This document shows positions 28,672 to 37,314 of a stretch of DNA of 52,687 nucleotides, piece by piece. Each line of letters starts with the position of its first letter. The stretch's first letter is position 1. Both the position numbers and the translations under genes were made by a program. The DNA comes from Rhodanobacter sp. (GTDB lineage: Bacteria; Pseudomonadota; Gammaproteobacteria; Xanthomonadales; Rhodanobacteraceae), in assembly GCA_027450005.1 (NCBI GenBank), contig DAIDKO010000104.1, positions 1-52,687 of the forward strand, written 5' to 3'. The notes below the pieces were generated by a model. The model was not told the origin of the DNA. It searched no databases and saw nothing but the letters and a program-made list of their open reading frames with translations.

Positions 28672-29760
28672 TCAGGGGATGCGTGGCGCCACGACACCCA
28701 CGTCGCCGCACTGGGCGCGATGACGCAGCGCGTGGTCCATCAGCACCAGCGCCATCATCGCCTCGGCGATGGGCGTGGCGCGGATGCCGACGCAGGGATC
28801 GTGGCGACCCTTGGTGACCACGTCCACCGGTTCGCCGGCCAGGTTGATGCTGCGACCGGGGATCAGGATGCTGGAGGTGGGCTTCAGCGCGATCGAGGCA
28901 ACCACCGCCTGCCCCGTGCTGATGCCGCCAAGGATGCCACCCGCATGATTGGACGTAAAGCCGTCCAAATGCATTTCGTCGCGGTGCTCGCTTCCGCGCT
29001 GTTCAACCGCAGCGAAGCCATCGCCGATCTCCACGCCTTTCACGGCATTGATCGACATCAGAGCGGCGGCGAGATCGCCGTCCAGCTTGCCGTAGACCGG
29101 CTCGCCCCAGCCCGGCGGCACGCCCTCGGCCACCACGGTGACGCGCGCACCGACCGAATCGCCGGACTTGCGCAGCGCGTCCATGGCCTTTTCGAGCTCC
29201 CGCACCTGCCCCTCACAGGGCCAGAAGAACGGATTCCGCCCCACCGCATCCCAGTCGAAGCCGGCTGGCGCCATGTTGCCGAGCTGCGCCAGATAACCGC
29301 GCACGCGCACGCCGTGGCGCTCGGCCAGCCATTTCTTGGCGACCACTGCCGCCGCGACGCGCATCGTGGTCTCGCGTGCCGACGAGCGCCCGCCGCCACG
29401 CGGATCGCGAATGCCGTACTTCTGCCAGTAGGTGTAGTCGGCATGGCCCGGGCGGAAGGTCGAGGCGATGTCGCCGTAGTCCTTGCTGCGCTGGTCGGTG
29501 TTGCGGATCAGCAGCGCCATGGGCGTGCCCGTGGTCTTGCCTTCGTAGACGCCGGAGAGGATCTCCACCTCGTCCGCCTCGCGCCGCTGCGAGGTGTGCC
29601 GGCTCTTGCCAGTGGCGCGACGATCGAGATCCTGACGAAACTCTTCCTCGCTGATCGCCAGACCCGGCGGGCATCCGTCGATCACGCAGCCGATGGCCGG
29701 CCCGTGGCTTTCGCCGAAGGTGGTGACGGTAAAGAGCTTGCCGAAGGAATTGCTGGACAC
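28672..29760 (-). CDS. aroC: Chorismate synthase AroC
   Basis: A 362-residue enzyme that uses reduced FMN to convert EPSP to chorismate, the branch point for Trp, Phe and Tyr. The signatures [45 protein letters not shown] and RATPIAEAM are all present. The start is a GTG at 29760 ([16 protein letters not shown]), matching the usual xanthomonad N-terminus; the Shine-Dalgarno is poor. It heads the unit aroC - membrane protein - dehydrogenase - asd. Confidence 0.96.
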   Translation of the reverse strand: MSSNSFGKLFTVTTFGESHGPAIGCVIDGCPPGLAISEEEFRQDLDRRATGKSRHTSQRREADEVEILSGVYEGKTTGTPMALLIRNTDQRSKDYGDIASTFRPGHADYTYWQKYGIRDPRGGGRSSARETTMRVAAAVVAKKWLAERHGVRVRGYLAQLGNMAPAGFDWDAVGRNPFFWPCEGQVRELEKAMDALRKSGDSVGARVTVVAEGVPPGWGEPVYGKLDGDLAAALMSINAVKGVEIGDGFAAVEQRGSEHRDEMHLDGFTSNHAGGILGGISTGQAVVASIALKPTSSILIPGRSINLAGEPVDVVTKGRHDPCVGIRATPIAEAMMALVLMDHALRHRAQCGDVGVVAPRIP

Positions 29761-30216
29761 GGGTTTGGACGTCCATTTGGATGAGGCCGGGCTTCACAGC
29801 TTAACCGCGTTTTGGGGTAGGCGCTTGCGCCTGGGCGGCGGCGCAGGACGTTGACCTTTGGAGTTGCGACGAGCACCGGGGTTTGCAGCTTGGCTTTCTG
29901 GGTTTTCATGGCGAGGAACAGGCGGCTCTGGACGCCTGCGCAAGGAACAGGGCGACTTCGACAGTGCGGCCACGCCACGCCGTATCTCAGCACTGGGTAC
30001 ACCAAGCCTCGCGGCGCTCCGCGCCGCTTTGGCTTTGGCTTATGCCAGAAGAGCGCCAGCCGGGGTGTCGTTTCCTTTTGATTACTTCTCCTCTGGACAG
30101 GTATAAGAAGAAGTCACTCGGCCACCGGCAAGTGGACGAAATCGCTTTGTCGCTTGCGGCAGATGGACGAAACCGTTCTGTCACTCGCGAGGGAAACCTC
30201 CAGCGGCGGGACAAGC
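29761..30216. repeat. Intergenic repeat-like element between the acetyltransferase gene and aroC
   Basis: No convincing gene is seen in these 456 bp. Visible structure: a 7-bp hairpin GCGGCGC/GCGCCGC (30011-30027), an imperfect hairpin with arms ACTTCTCCTC and AAGAAGAAGT (about 30085-30116), and two copies of a 31-bp tandem repeat beginning at TGGACGAAA (30133 and 30164). The stretch around 30040-30125 resembles, from memory, a repeated intergenic element of Xanthomonadaceae and Rhodanobacteraceae often mistaken for small ORFs. The stop of the GNAT gene is at 30217, so this may serve its 3' end. Confidence 0.5.
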
Positions 30217-30753
30217 TCAGCCGCGGCCGCCCCACTCCCTCGCCAGCATTGCGTAGACCACGTCATCCGCCCAGGCATCGCCATCGCGCCAACTCTCGCG
30301 AAAATGCGCCTCCTTGCGCATGCCCAGGCGTTCCAGCAGGGCAATGCAGGCGATGTTGCGCGGATCGACCGAGGCGTACACGCGGTGGCGCTTCAGGTCG
30401 CCGAACATCAATGCCAGTGCGGCACGCACTGCTTCGGCGGCCAATCCGCGCCCCTGATGCGCCGGCGACAGCGTGACGCCGAACTCCACCGTATCCGCGT
30501 CCACGAAATGCAGGCCCAGGTCGCCGACCAGTTCGCCACTGTCGCGCAGGCGAAGAGCAAACTGGAACCAACTGCCCACCGTGTCGAACACCTCCACCTG
30601 CTGGCGCTGGATGAATCCTGCGGCGTCGTCCAACGAAGCCGGTCGCCAACCCTGGTAGCGGCTTACCGCGGGATCGGCGCGATAGGCAAGCAGCGCCGCG
30701 GCATCGCCATGGCGCAGCCTGCCGAGCCGCAGCCGTGCCGTGGCGAGTTCCAT
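30217..30753 (-). CDS. GNAT-family N-acetyltransferase (RimJ/RimL-like)
   Basis: A 178-residue acetyltransferase of the RimJ/RimL branch. The N-terminal strand is MELATARLRLGRLRHGDAAAL, the acetyl-CoA pyrophosphate loop is SPAHQGRGLAAEAVRAAL, and VYASVDPRNIACIALLERLGM is the family's C-terminal signature. It starts 4 bp after the prmB stop and is probably cotranscribed with it. The substrate (protein N-terminus or small molecule) is not predictable. Confidence 0.88.
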   Translation of the reverse strand: MELATARLRLGRLRHGDAAALLAYRADPAVSRYQGWRPASLDDAAGFIQRQQVEVFDTVGSWFQFALRLRDSGELVGDLGLHFVDADTVEFGVTLSPAHQGRGLAAEAVRAALALMFGDLKRHRVYASVDPRNIACIALLERLGMRKEAHFRESWRDGDAWADDVVYAMLAREWGGRG

Positions 30754-30757
30754 CGCC

Positions 30758-31681
30758 TCAACCGCGGCGCGCGGCCGCGGCGGCGTGGATCGCCGCACGG
30801 TGCTCGACCAGGTCGCGCCGCTCCAGCGCGAACACGCCCATCGGCCCCACCTTGAACTCGATCCACACGAAGGGCACTTCCGGCAGCAGCGCGGCCAGTG
30901 CGTGCTCGCTCTCGCCCACCTCGACGATCAGCAGGCCGTCGTCGGCCAGCAGGTCGGCAGCCTCGTCCAGGATGCGCAGGCAGATGTCCAGCCCGTCCTC
31001 GCCCGAGGTGAGGCCGAGCTTGGGCTCGTGCGCGTATTCGCCAGGCAGCGCGGCGTATTCGTCCTCGGTGACATACGGCGGATTGGAGACGATAAGGTCG
31101 TATTTGCGGCCGCGCACGCCCTCGAACAGGTCGGACTTCACTGCCTCGACGCGCGCCTCGACGTGCTGGAACACGATGTTCTCGCGCGCCAGCGACAGCG
31201 CCTCGTCGCTGATGTCGACGATGTCCACGCGCCAGTCCGGGTTGTACTCGGCCATCGCGATGCCGATGCAGCCCGAACCGGTGCACAGGTCCAGCGCGCG
31301 CTCCACATGGCGTTCGTCCAGCCAGGGTGCGAAGCCCGATTCGATCAGCTCGGCGATCGGCGAGCGCGGCACCAGCGCGCGGCGGTCGCTCTTGAACTTC
31401 AGCCCGGCGAACCAGGTTTCGCCGACGAGGTAGGCCACCGGCAGGCGCTCGCTGACACGGCGCTCGATCAGCGCCAGCACGTTTGCGCGCTCCTCCGCGG
31501 TAAGCCGGCCCGCGCCGTAGGCCGGCTGGATGTCCGGCGGCAGGTGCAGGCTGGCCAGCACCAGGTGGGTGGCCTCGTCGATAGGGTTGTCGTGGCTGTG
31601 ACCAAAGGTCAGCCCGGCGGCCGAGAAGCGGCTGGCGCCGTAGCGGATGAAGTCGATGATGGTGGCGAGTTCGGCGGTCAC
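30758..31681 (-). CDS. prmB: Ribosomal protein L3 glutamine methyltransferase PrmB
   Basis: A 307-residue SAM-dependent methyltransferase of the HemK/PrmB family that methylates the glutamine in the GGQ-like site of L3. SAM motif I is ALDLCTGSGCIGIAMA and the catalytic motif is VSNPPYVTEDEY. The N-terminal segment ASRFSAAGLTFGHSHDNPIDEA is PrmB-specific rather than PrmC. The start is GTG at 31681; a perfect TATAAT on the minus strand at 31714-31719 would give a short leader and exclude the upstream TTG at 31702. Confidence 0.92.
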   Translation of the reverse strand: MTAELATIIDFIRYGASRFSAAGLTFGHSHDNPIDEATHLVLASLHLPPDIQPAYGAGRLTAEERANVLALIERRVSERLPVAYLVGETWFAGLKFKSDRRALVPRSPIAELIESGFAPWLDERHVERALDLCTGSGCIGIAMAEYNPDWRVDIVDISDEALSLARENIVFQHVEARVEAVKSDLFEGVRGRKYDLIVSNPPYVTEDEYAALPGEYAHEPKLGLTSGEDGLDICLRILDEAADLLADDGLLIVEVGESEHALAALLPEVPFVWIEFKVGPMGVFALERRDLVEHRAAIHAAAAARRG

Positions 31682-31744
31682 GGGCGGCCCACGGCGCGGC
31701 AAAAAGACCGCTGATTATAAGCGCGAGCCCCGTATACTGGCTGG

Positions 31745-32590
31745 ATGACTTTCAAAGTACTGCTGCAGTACATCCTTCCGCACCGCTTCCTGTCGCGCCT
31801 GGTCTACTGGGGCACGCGCTGGACCTTGGCGCCGTGGAAGAACTGGCTGATCGCAACCATCGTGCGCAACTACGCTGTGGACATGGCCGAGGCGGCGCAG
31901 CCCGACCCGCTGGCATACCCGCACTTCAACGCCTTCTTCACCCGCAAGCTGAAGCCCGGGGCGCGGCAGGCGGACGCCGATCCGGCCGCCCTGCTCTCGC
32001 CCGCCGACGGACGCATCAGCCAGGCCGGCCCGATCGTGGACGGGCGTATCTTCCAGGCCAAGGGGCAGGACTACAGTGCCGCCGAACTGCTCGGCGACGA
32101 GGCTTCCGCCGCCCCGTACCGCAATGGCCGCTTCGTCACCGTGTACCTGTCGCCGCGTGACTACCACCGCGTGCACATGCCGCTGAAGGGAACGCTCAAG
32201 GAGACCGTGCACGTGCCGGGGCGGATCTTCAGCGTGGCGCCGTTCGCGGTGGAAGCGATCCCGCGCCTGTTCGCGCGCAACGAGCGGCTGGTCTGCCACT
32301 TCGAGGGCGAGCAGGGCCCGTTCGCGGTGGTGATGGTGGGCGCGATCCTGGTGTCCTCGGTGGCCACCGTATGGGATGGGTTGGTGATCCCGCCCTACGC
32401 GCCCGCGATCTGGCGCAAGTCGTTTGCCGGCCAGGGCATCACGCTGGACCGCTTCGCCGAAATGGCACGCTTCAACATGGGCTCCACCGTGATCGTGCTG
32501 CTGCCCGAGGGCATGGCCGAGCTGGACGCATGGGCGCCGCAGCAGGCCGTAAAGGTGGGCCAACGGCTTGGAGCACCACGCCGAAACTGA
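31745..32590 (+). CDS. psd: Phosphatidylserine decarboxylase Psd
   Basis: A 281-residue membrane-associated proenzyme that makes phosphatidylethanolamine. The autocleavage site that creates the pyruvoyl group is MGST ([11 protein letters not shown]), in place of LGST of E. coli; [21 protein letters not shown] and the [11 protein letters not shown] blocks are all present. A -10-like TATACT (31733-31738) ends 7 bp before the ATG with little Shine-Dalgarno, so the mRNA may be leaderless. It is divergent from prmB. Confidence 0.95.
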   Translation: MTFKVLLQYILPHRFLSRLVYWGTRWTLAPWKNWLIATIVRNYAVDMAEAAQPDPLAYPHFNAFFTRKLKPGARQADADPAALLSPADGRISQAGPIVDGRIFQAKGQDYSAAELLGDEASAAPYRNGRFVTVYLSPRDYHRVHMPLKGTLKETVHVPGRIFSVAPFAVEAIPRLFARNERLVCHFEGEQGPFAVVMVGAILVSSVATVWDGLVIPPYAPAIWRKSFAGQGITLDRFAEMARFNMGSTVIVLLPEGMAELDAWAPQQAVKVGQRLGAPRRN

Positions 32591-32695
32591 CGCAGGGCGT
32601 CGTTTTGTGACGCAATTAGTGCATCTCGTCCCGGCAGCCGACTTAAGATTGCGGCCATGGCCGCGGCTCGTGCGGCGTCTGGGGACAGAGAATCC

Positions 32696-33136
32696 ATGCA
32701 ACTGCTCAGCCCGGCGATCGCGCTGTTTCGCGCCCACCAGCTCAACCGCCAGATGCGCGAAATCGAGCGCTGCGTACGTGCCCTGCCCCAGCGCAGCCTC
32801 GCCCAGCTGAGCGTGCAGGTATTGCGCGAAATCGGCCTGGCTTCGCGCAGCGAGTTCCCGCACCTGTACGGCACCGCGCCGGAAGCGCGCTACCTGCCGT
32901 GGGGCCAGGGCACCGGCGCCGGTTTCGAGCGGGCGCGCTCGGACAACCCCGAGGTGGCGCTGCGCGGCATCGCACTGTGGCTGGCCGTGGCGTACCACGA
33001 AACCAAGCACTCGCCGCAGGATCGCCTGCTGCCGCAGCATCGCCAGGTGCTGCACCTGCTGAATGAGCTGAAGCGCCTGCACCGTCCGGCCAAATCGGTG
33101 GCCGAGAGCTGGGTGAACGCCGGCGCCACGGCCTGA
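32696..33136 (+). CDS. Hypothetical soluble protein downstream of psd
   Basis: A 146-residue predominantly helical protein (MQLLSPAIALFRAHQLNRQ ... AESWVNAGATA) without membrane segments or recognised motifs. Helical charged segments such as NRQMREIERCVRALPQ and VLHLLNELKRLH suggest a small cytosolic protein. The start at 32696 is chosen over an in-frame ATG at 32657 because the 13 extra residues look non-conserved in style; neither has a strong Shine-Dalgarno. It is convergent with the transglycosylase gene. Confidence 0.6.
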   Translation: MQLLSPAIALFRAHQLNRQMREIERCVRALPQRSLAQLSVQVLREIGLASRSEFPHLYGTAPEARYLPWGQGTGAGFERARSDNPEVALRGIALWLAVAYHETKHSPQDRLLPQHRQVLHLLNELKRLHRPAKSVAESWVNAGATA

Positions 33137-33169
33137 CCGGCGCCACCACGCCGGCTGGAGCTCAGGCCC

Positions 33170-34642
33170 TCAGCGGCGGCATTCCGGCACCCGCAACACC
33201 TGTCCCGCCGTGATGCGGTGATGGCGCAGGTGGTTGGTCTCGGCAAGCTCCTGCACGCTGGAACAGCTTAGCCTGTGCGCGATGCCGATCAGGGTGTCGC
33301 CACGGCGTACCTTGTAACCGCGGGTCCTTGCCGGCACCGGATGAGGCGGCGGTGCGACCGCAACCGCCGGCGCCGAGGCCGCATGCAGGTCCGCCGCGAG
33401 GATCGGCCACGGGCCATCCACGCAGCGCGTGGCGTACGGCCGCTCCAGCAGCTTGGGCACCTGCAGCACCGCGCCGGCCGGCTGCTCCTGCTGCGGGTCC
33501 AGTCGCGGGTTGAGGTTGCGCAGGATGCGGAACCAGCCCTCCTCCATGCCGCCGGCCGAGCCCAGGCAAACCGTGAGCTCGTCGATCGAGGCCGGGCGCT
33601 TCAGCGTGATGCTACCCGGTACGCCGTCGATCTTCGGGAAGCGCAGGTTGTAGCTGTCCGGATGCAGGAACAGCCACGCCGCCGCCAGCACCGCCGGCAC
33701 GTAGTCGCGGGTCTCCTGCGGGAGCTGGTCGTAGATGCGTGGGTCGTAGAAGCTCACCGAGGTGTCGTCGCCCACCAGTCGATGCATGCGTCCCTCGCCG
33801 GCGTTGTAGGCGGCGATGGTCAGCTCGAGGTTGTCATTGAACACCTTGAGCTGTTCGTCGATGTATTCGGCATTCGCGCGCGCCGAGGCGGCAGGATCGA
33901 AGCGCATGTCAAAGCCGTTTTCAGTGGTGAGGCCGAAGCGCAGGCCGGTGGCGTACATGAATTGCAGCGGCCCCGCCGCGCCGGAACGGGACACCGCGTG
34001 CACTTTGCCGTCGGATTCCTTGGCCATGATGCCGAACAGCAGCGCCTCCGGCAGGTCGACCTTCTTGTAGGCCGGCCACATCTCGTTGCGCATGTACTGG
34101 TAGCGGATCCACGCGTCGACCAGGTTCGGCCGCCATTGCGTCAGCCACATCTGCAGCGCGGCCTTCACCGCGCCGTTCATCGCGATCAGTTCGGACAGCC
34201 TCTGGCCGTGCAGCAGGGTCACGCTGCGCTGGGCCTGCGGCAAGGCAGCTACGCCACGCTGGTCCAGCGCCATGCCGGTCTGCGGTTCGTCGTCCAGGCT
34301 TTCGTCGCCAATGAAGCTTCCGTCCTTCAGGCGCAACATGCGGTCGTAGGCCGAGAAGAAGCGCTGCGGGTCGCATCCGGCGGTGTTGCCGCACTGCGCG
34401 GAAGCCTGCTTGACGGTGTCCAGCGCCTGTTCCAGCGTTTTCTTCCCTGCCGCCGTGTCGCCGGCGCGCACCTGCTGCAGGGCGGTCTGGTAGCCCAGCG
34501 TCGCCTGGTCGAGCTGGGCATACAACGCGGCCACCGTCGGCGTCGGCCTGGTCGCCCCGGAGCTGGCACAAGCCGTCAGCACCAGCAGCGAAGCCGCCAG
34601 CGGAACCAGGCGCAGGGAGCGAGGAAGAGCAACAGGCCGCAT
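33170..34642 (-). CDS. MltD-like membrane-bound lytic transglycosylase with LysM
   Basis: A 490-residue lipoprotein (signal ending LLVLTACAS, lipobox LTAC) of transglycosylase family 1D. The SLT catalytic Glu is in IMAKESDGKVHAVSRSGAAGPLQFMYATG; ANAEYIDEQL and IAAYNAGEGRMHR are the downstream active-site motifs. A LysM domain (GYKVRRGDTLIGIAHRLSC to the end) binds peptidoglycan. It cleaves murein with formation of 1,6-anhydroMurNAc at the outer membrane's inner face. An N-terminal domain of about 150 residues is not typical of E. coli MltD. Confidence 0.88.
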   Translation of the reverse strand: MRPVALPRSLRLVPLAASLLVLTACASSGATRPTPTVAALYAQLDQATLGYQTALQQVRAGDTAAGKKTLEQALDTVKQASAQCGNTAGCDPQRFFSAYDRMLRLKDGSFIGDESLDDEPQTGMALDQRGVAALPQAQRSVTLLHGQRLSELIAMNGAVKAALQMWLTQWRPNLVDAWIRYQYMRNEMWPAYKKVDLPEALLFGIMAKESDGKVHAVSRSGAAGPLQFMYATGLRFGLTTENGFDMRFDPAASARANAEYIDEQLKVFNDNLELTIAAYNAGEGRMHRLVGDDTSVSFYDPRIYDQLPQETRDYVPAVLAAAWLFLHPDSYNLRFPKIDGVPGSITLKRPASIDELTVCLGSAGGMEEGWFRILRNLNPRLDPQQEQPAGAVLQVPKLLERPYATRCVDGPWPILAADLHAASAPAVAVAPPPHPVPARTRGYKVRRGDTLIGIAHRLSCSSVQELAETNHLRHHRITAGQVLRVPECRR

Positions 34643-34758
34643 GACAAAACCACTCGACGAAAAGCGGACACCATAGCCGGCGACCTTCGCATACTCAATG
34701 CATCGAGGCGTCGCGCCGGCTGGCTACAATCGGCTTCGAACTGCATGCAGGGAACCCC

Positions 34759-34935
34759 ATGACCGACATCCCGATCGGCCGCAGCGACGACACCGAGGTC
34801 AACCTCGATCCGCGCTTCGGCAACCGCCAAGGCATGCTCGGGGCCACCGGCAGGCGGGCGCAGGCCACCGAGCCGCCACTGCGCCCATACACTCTGCGCA
34901 GCAGGCTGGTTGGCATCCGACGCGGAGAGCGCTGA
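34759..34935 (+). CDS. 58-residue hypothetical protein, coupled to the next gene
   Basis: A small ORF starting MTDIPIGRSDDTEVNLDPRF and ending SRLVGIRRGER. AGGGAA lies about 7 nt before the ATG. Its stop overlaps the start of the downstream membrane protein gene (TGATG), the usual sign of translational coupling, and third-position GC is high. It has no membrane segment: an acidic/polar first half and a basic second half. Function unknown. Confidence 0.62.
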   Translation: MTDIPIGRSDDTEVNLDPRFGNRQGMLGATGRRAQATEPPLRPYTLRSRLVGIRRGER

Positions 34936-36182
34936 TGCCGCGCATCGAAGTGGTCGCCGCCGACACGCCGTTTGGCGAGCGCCTCGCCGCCGGCTTCGGC
35001 TATCCCCTGCGCGGTGCCGGGCTGGCCACCTGCACGGCGCTGGCGCTGGCGCATTGGGCGGGTCTGCTGCCGGGCATCGGCACGCTCGCCAGCCTGCTGG
35101 TATGGGCCGCCACCTGGCGCTACGCCGCCGAGTGCATGCAGCACACCGCAAACGGCTACGCCCACCCACCCGACGTAGGCGTGGACGAGGCAGGCACGGC
35201 CGGCTGGGCACTCACCTTGATCCACTTCGCGGCAGGGGCGCTGCTTATCGCATGCAGCCTGCTCGCCCCATCCATGCTGTGGCTACTGGTTCCCCTACTG
35301 GTGCTGGCGTTGCCGGCCATCGACATGTCGCTGGCCTTCGACGGCAACCCCCTGCTGGCGCTCAACCCGGCCACCTGGTGGCGCATCGCTTTCGGCTTCG
35401 GCGGCGCGTATTTCGTGCCGGTCGCGATCAACCTGCTGCTGGGCGCCATGGTGGCGGTAGCCACCGTCACCTCCAGCCTGTTGCCGCGCTTCGTCGCGCT
35501 GCCGCTGTTCGGCTTCGCCTATACCTACCTCATCGTCTTCGCCTTCCATCTGATGGGTGGGCTGATCCACCAGCGCCACGAACGCTTCGGACTGCAGCCC
35601 GAGGCAGCGAAACTCGCGCAGGCCTCCGGCCAGGACGAGGACAGCCGCCTGCTCGACGAGGCTCGCGCCTTGGCCGGGAGCGATCCCGTCGCGGCCTTGC
35701 ACCGGCTGGCCGACCGCCTGCGCCAGCGCACGACGCCCAAGCCGCTGCACCAGCTCTATCGCGAGCTGCTGCGCAGGCAAGGGCTGCGCGATGACCTGCT
35801 GGTGCACGGCCAGATCTGGATCGCCGCGCTGATCGCGCAGAACGAGGCACGCCGCGCGCTCGGCGTCCTGCAGGACTGTCAGGGCATCGACCCTGCCTTC
35901 ATTCCCGACGATCCGCGTACCTGTGGCGAACTGGCCGACCTCGCCGCACGCCTCGGCATGGAGCGCCTCGCCATCCACCTCGGCCGCGGCTACCTCGTGC
36001 ATTGGCCGCACGACGAACGCGCGCCGCATTACGGGCTGCTCGTCGCACGCCTGCTGGGCGCGCATGCCGAATCCCGCCCCGACGCTGTCGCCTTGCTGGA
36101 AAGGCTCGCCAACGCCTGGCCCGAGCATCCGCTGCGCCACGACATCGCCGCGCTGCTGCGGCAATGGGCGGGCGCCGCGTGA
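34935..36182 (+). CDS. Multi-pass membrane protein with helical-repeat C-terminal domain
   Basis: A 415-residue protein. Residues about 20-205 hold five to six hydrophobic segments (WALTLIHFAAGALLIACSL, LWLLVPLLVLALPAIDMSL, LLLGAMVAVATVTSSLLP). From about 215 to the end it is soluble and helical, rich in Arg/Leu/Ala, with TPR-like spacing (DPVAALHRLADRLRQ, LIAQNEARRALGVLQDC, LLERLANAWPEHPLR). The start at 34935 has GGAGAG about 9 nt upstream and is coupled to the 58-residue ORF. It is probably an inner-membrane protein; no known family recognised. Confidence 0.72.
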   Translation: MPRIEVVAADTPFGERLAAGFGYPLRGAGLATCTALALAHWAGLLPGIGTLASLLVWAATWRYAAECMQHTANGYAHPPDVGVDEAGTAGWALTLIHFAAGALLIACSLLAPSMLWLLVPLLVLALPAIDMSLAFDGNPLLALNPATWWRIAFGFGGAYFVPVAINLLLGAMVAVATVTSSLLPRFVALPLFGFAYTYLIVFAFHLMGGLIHQRHERFGLQPEAAKLAQASGQDEDSRLLDEARALAGSDPVAALHRLADRLRQRTTPKPLHQLYRELLRRQGLRDDLLVHGQIWIAALIAQNEARRALGVLQDCQGIDPAFIPDDPRTCGELADLAARLGMERLAIHLGRGYLVHWPHDERAPHYGLLVARLLGAHAESRPDAVALLERLANAWPEHPLRHDIAALLRQWAGAA

Positions 36183-36808
36183 GCGCCAGCAGACGCGCCG
36201 CCGCGGCCGCGTTCGCCGGCATGCTGGCCTTCGTCGCCACCGGCATCGCCGCGCAGTGCCTGCGCCACGACCTCGACTGGACACGCGTACCCAACAGCTT
36301 CTACCTGATCGGCCCGTGGGGCGGCATGGTGCGCGCCGGCTACTACGCGATGGCGCTGGCCTTGCCGCTGTTGGGCGCGAGCGCCTATGCCGGGCTTGCG
36401 CCGCAGGCACGCAGCGCGGCACCGTGGCTGCTGTTCGCCGTGGGCGGCGTGGCCTTGGCGATCACCGCGCTCGCCAGCACCGACACCTGGAACCATCCGC
36501 CCACGCTGCACGGCTACGTGCATGGCGTCGCGGCGCAGGCTGCCTTCCTCTGCACCGCCACCGCGATGCTGCTGCAGGCCTGGCGATTGCGCGGCGACGC
36601 GCGCTGGGCGCGTCGGTTCCGGCCCGCGCTGGCCTATGCCACGCTGTGCTTCGCGCTGCTGTGGGTGCAGGCGTTCTGGCGCGCCTTGCCGCGTGGCCTC
36701 AGCCAGAAGGCGCTGATCCTGCTGATGCTGGGCTGGCTGCTGACCGCCGCCTGGCAACTGCTGCGCGCCCCCCCTCACGACGCCATCCACCATGAGACCA
36801 ACGCATGA
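36179..36808 (+). CDS. DUF998-like membrane protein
   Basis: A 209-residue protein with about six membrane helices, starting at a GTG (36179) that overlaps the previous stop as GTGA. The pattern of a conserved Asn/Pro loop ([31 protein letters not shown]) and [15 protein letters not shown] resembles DUF998 proteins. Function unknown. It overlaps greB by 4 bp at the 3' end, completing a tightly packed four-gene unit with the 58-residue ORF, the previous membrane protein and greB. Confidence 0.7.
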   Translation: MSASRRAAAAAFAGMLAFVATGIAAQCLRHDLDWTRVPNSFYLIGPWGGMVRAGYYAMALALPLLGASAYAGLAPQARSAAPWLLFAVGGVALAITALASTDTWNHPPTLHGYVHGVAAQAAFLCTATAMLLQAWRLRGDARWARRFRPALAYATLCFALLWVQAFWRALPRGLSQKALILLMLGWLLTAAWQLLRAPPHDAIHHETNA

Positions 36809-37308
36809 GCCGCTGGCGCCCCCCCTCACCCGGCTCCACGGCCATCATCACCCGCGCCGGCTTCGAGAGGCTCAAGACCGAACTCGACCATCTGTGGCAC
36901 ACGCTGCGCCCCGAAGTAGTGAAGGCGCTGGCCGCCGCCGCGGCCGAAGGCGACCGTTCCGAGAACGCCGAGTACACCTACCGCAAGAAGCAGCTCGGCG
37001 AGATCGACCGCCGCGTACGCTACCTGAGCAAGCGCATCCCCGCGCTCAAGGTGGCCGAAGGCGTGCCTGCCGACCGCGACGCCGTGTTCTTCGGCGCCGC
37101 CATCACGCTGGAAAACCTCGCCAGCGGCGAGGAAGTGAACTACCGCATCGTCGGCCCGGACGAGACCGACGCCAGGCTTGGCTGGATCAGCATCGACTCG
37201 CCGCTGGCGCGCGCGGCGCTGAAGAAGCGGCTGGATGACGAGTTCGAAGCCGAACTGCCCGGCGGGCGCACGCGGTTCCTGATCGTGGACGTGCGCTACG
37301 AAGCATGA
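36805..37308 (+). CDS. greB: Transcription elongation factor GreB
   Basis: A 167-residue Gre factor that rescues backtracked RNA polymerase by stimulating transcript cleavage. The coiled-coil domain has the acidic tip pair in [27 protein letters not shown]; the C-terminal FKBP-like domain follows ([12 protein letters not shown] to the end). RVRYLSKRI is typical of GreB rather than GreA. The start overlaps the DUF998-like gene (ATGA). Confidence 0.93.
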   Translation: MSRWRPPSPGSTAIITRAGFERLKTELDHLWHTLRPEVVKALAAAAAEGDRSENAEYTYRKKQLGEIDRRVRYLSKRIPALKVAEGVPADRDAVFFGAAITLENLASGEEVNYRIVGPDETDARLGWISIDSPLARAALKKRLDDEFEAELPGGRTRFLIVDVRYEA

Positions 37309-37314
37309 GCCTGC

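Noticed and set aside
30133-30194. Two tandem 31-bp units, considered as a CRISPR fragment
   Set aside because: Only two diverged, directly adjacent copies without spacers, and no cas genes in the window.
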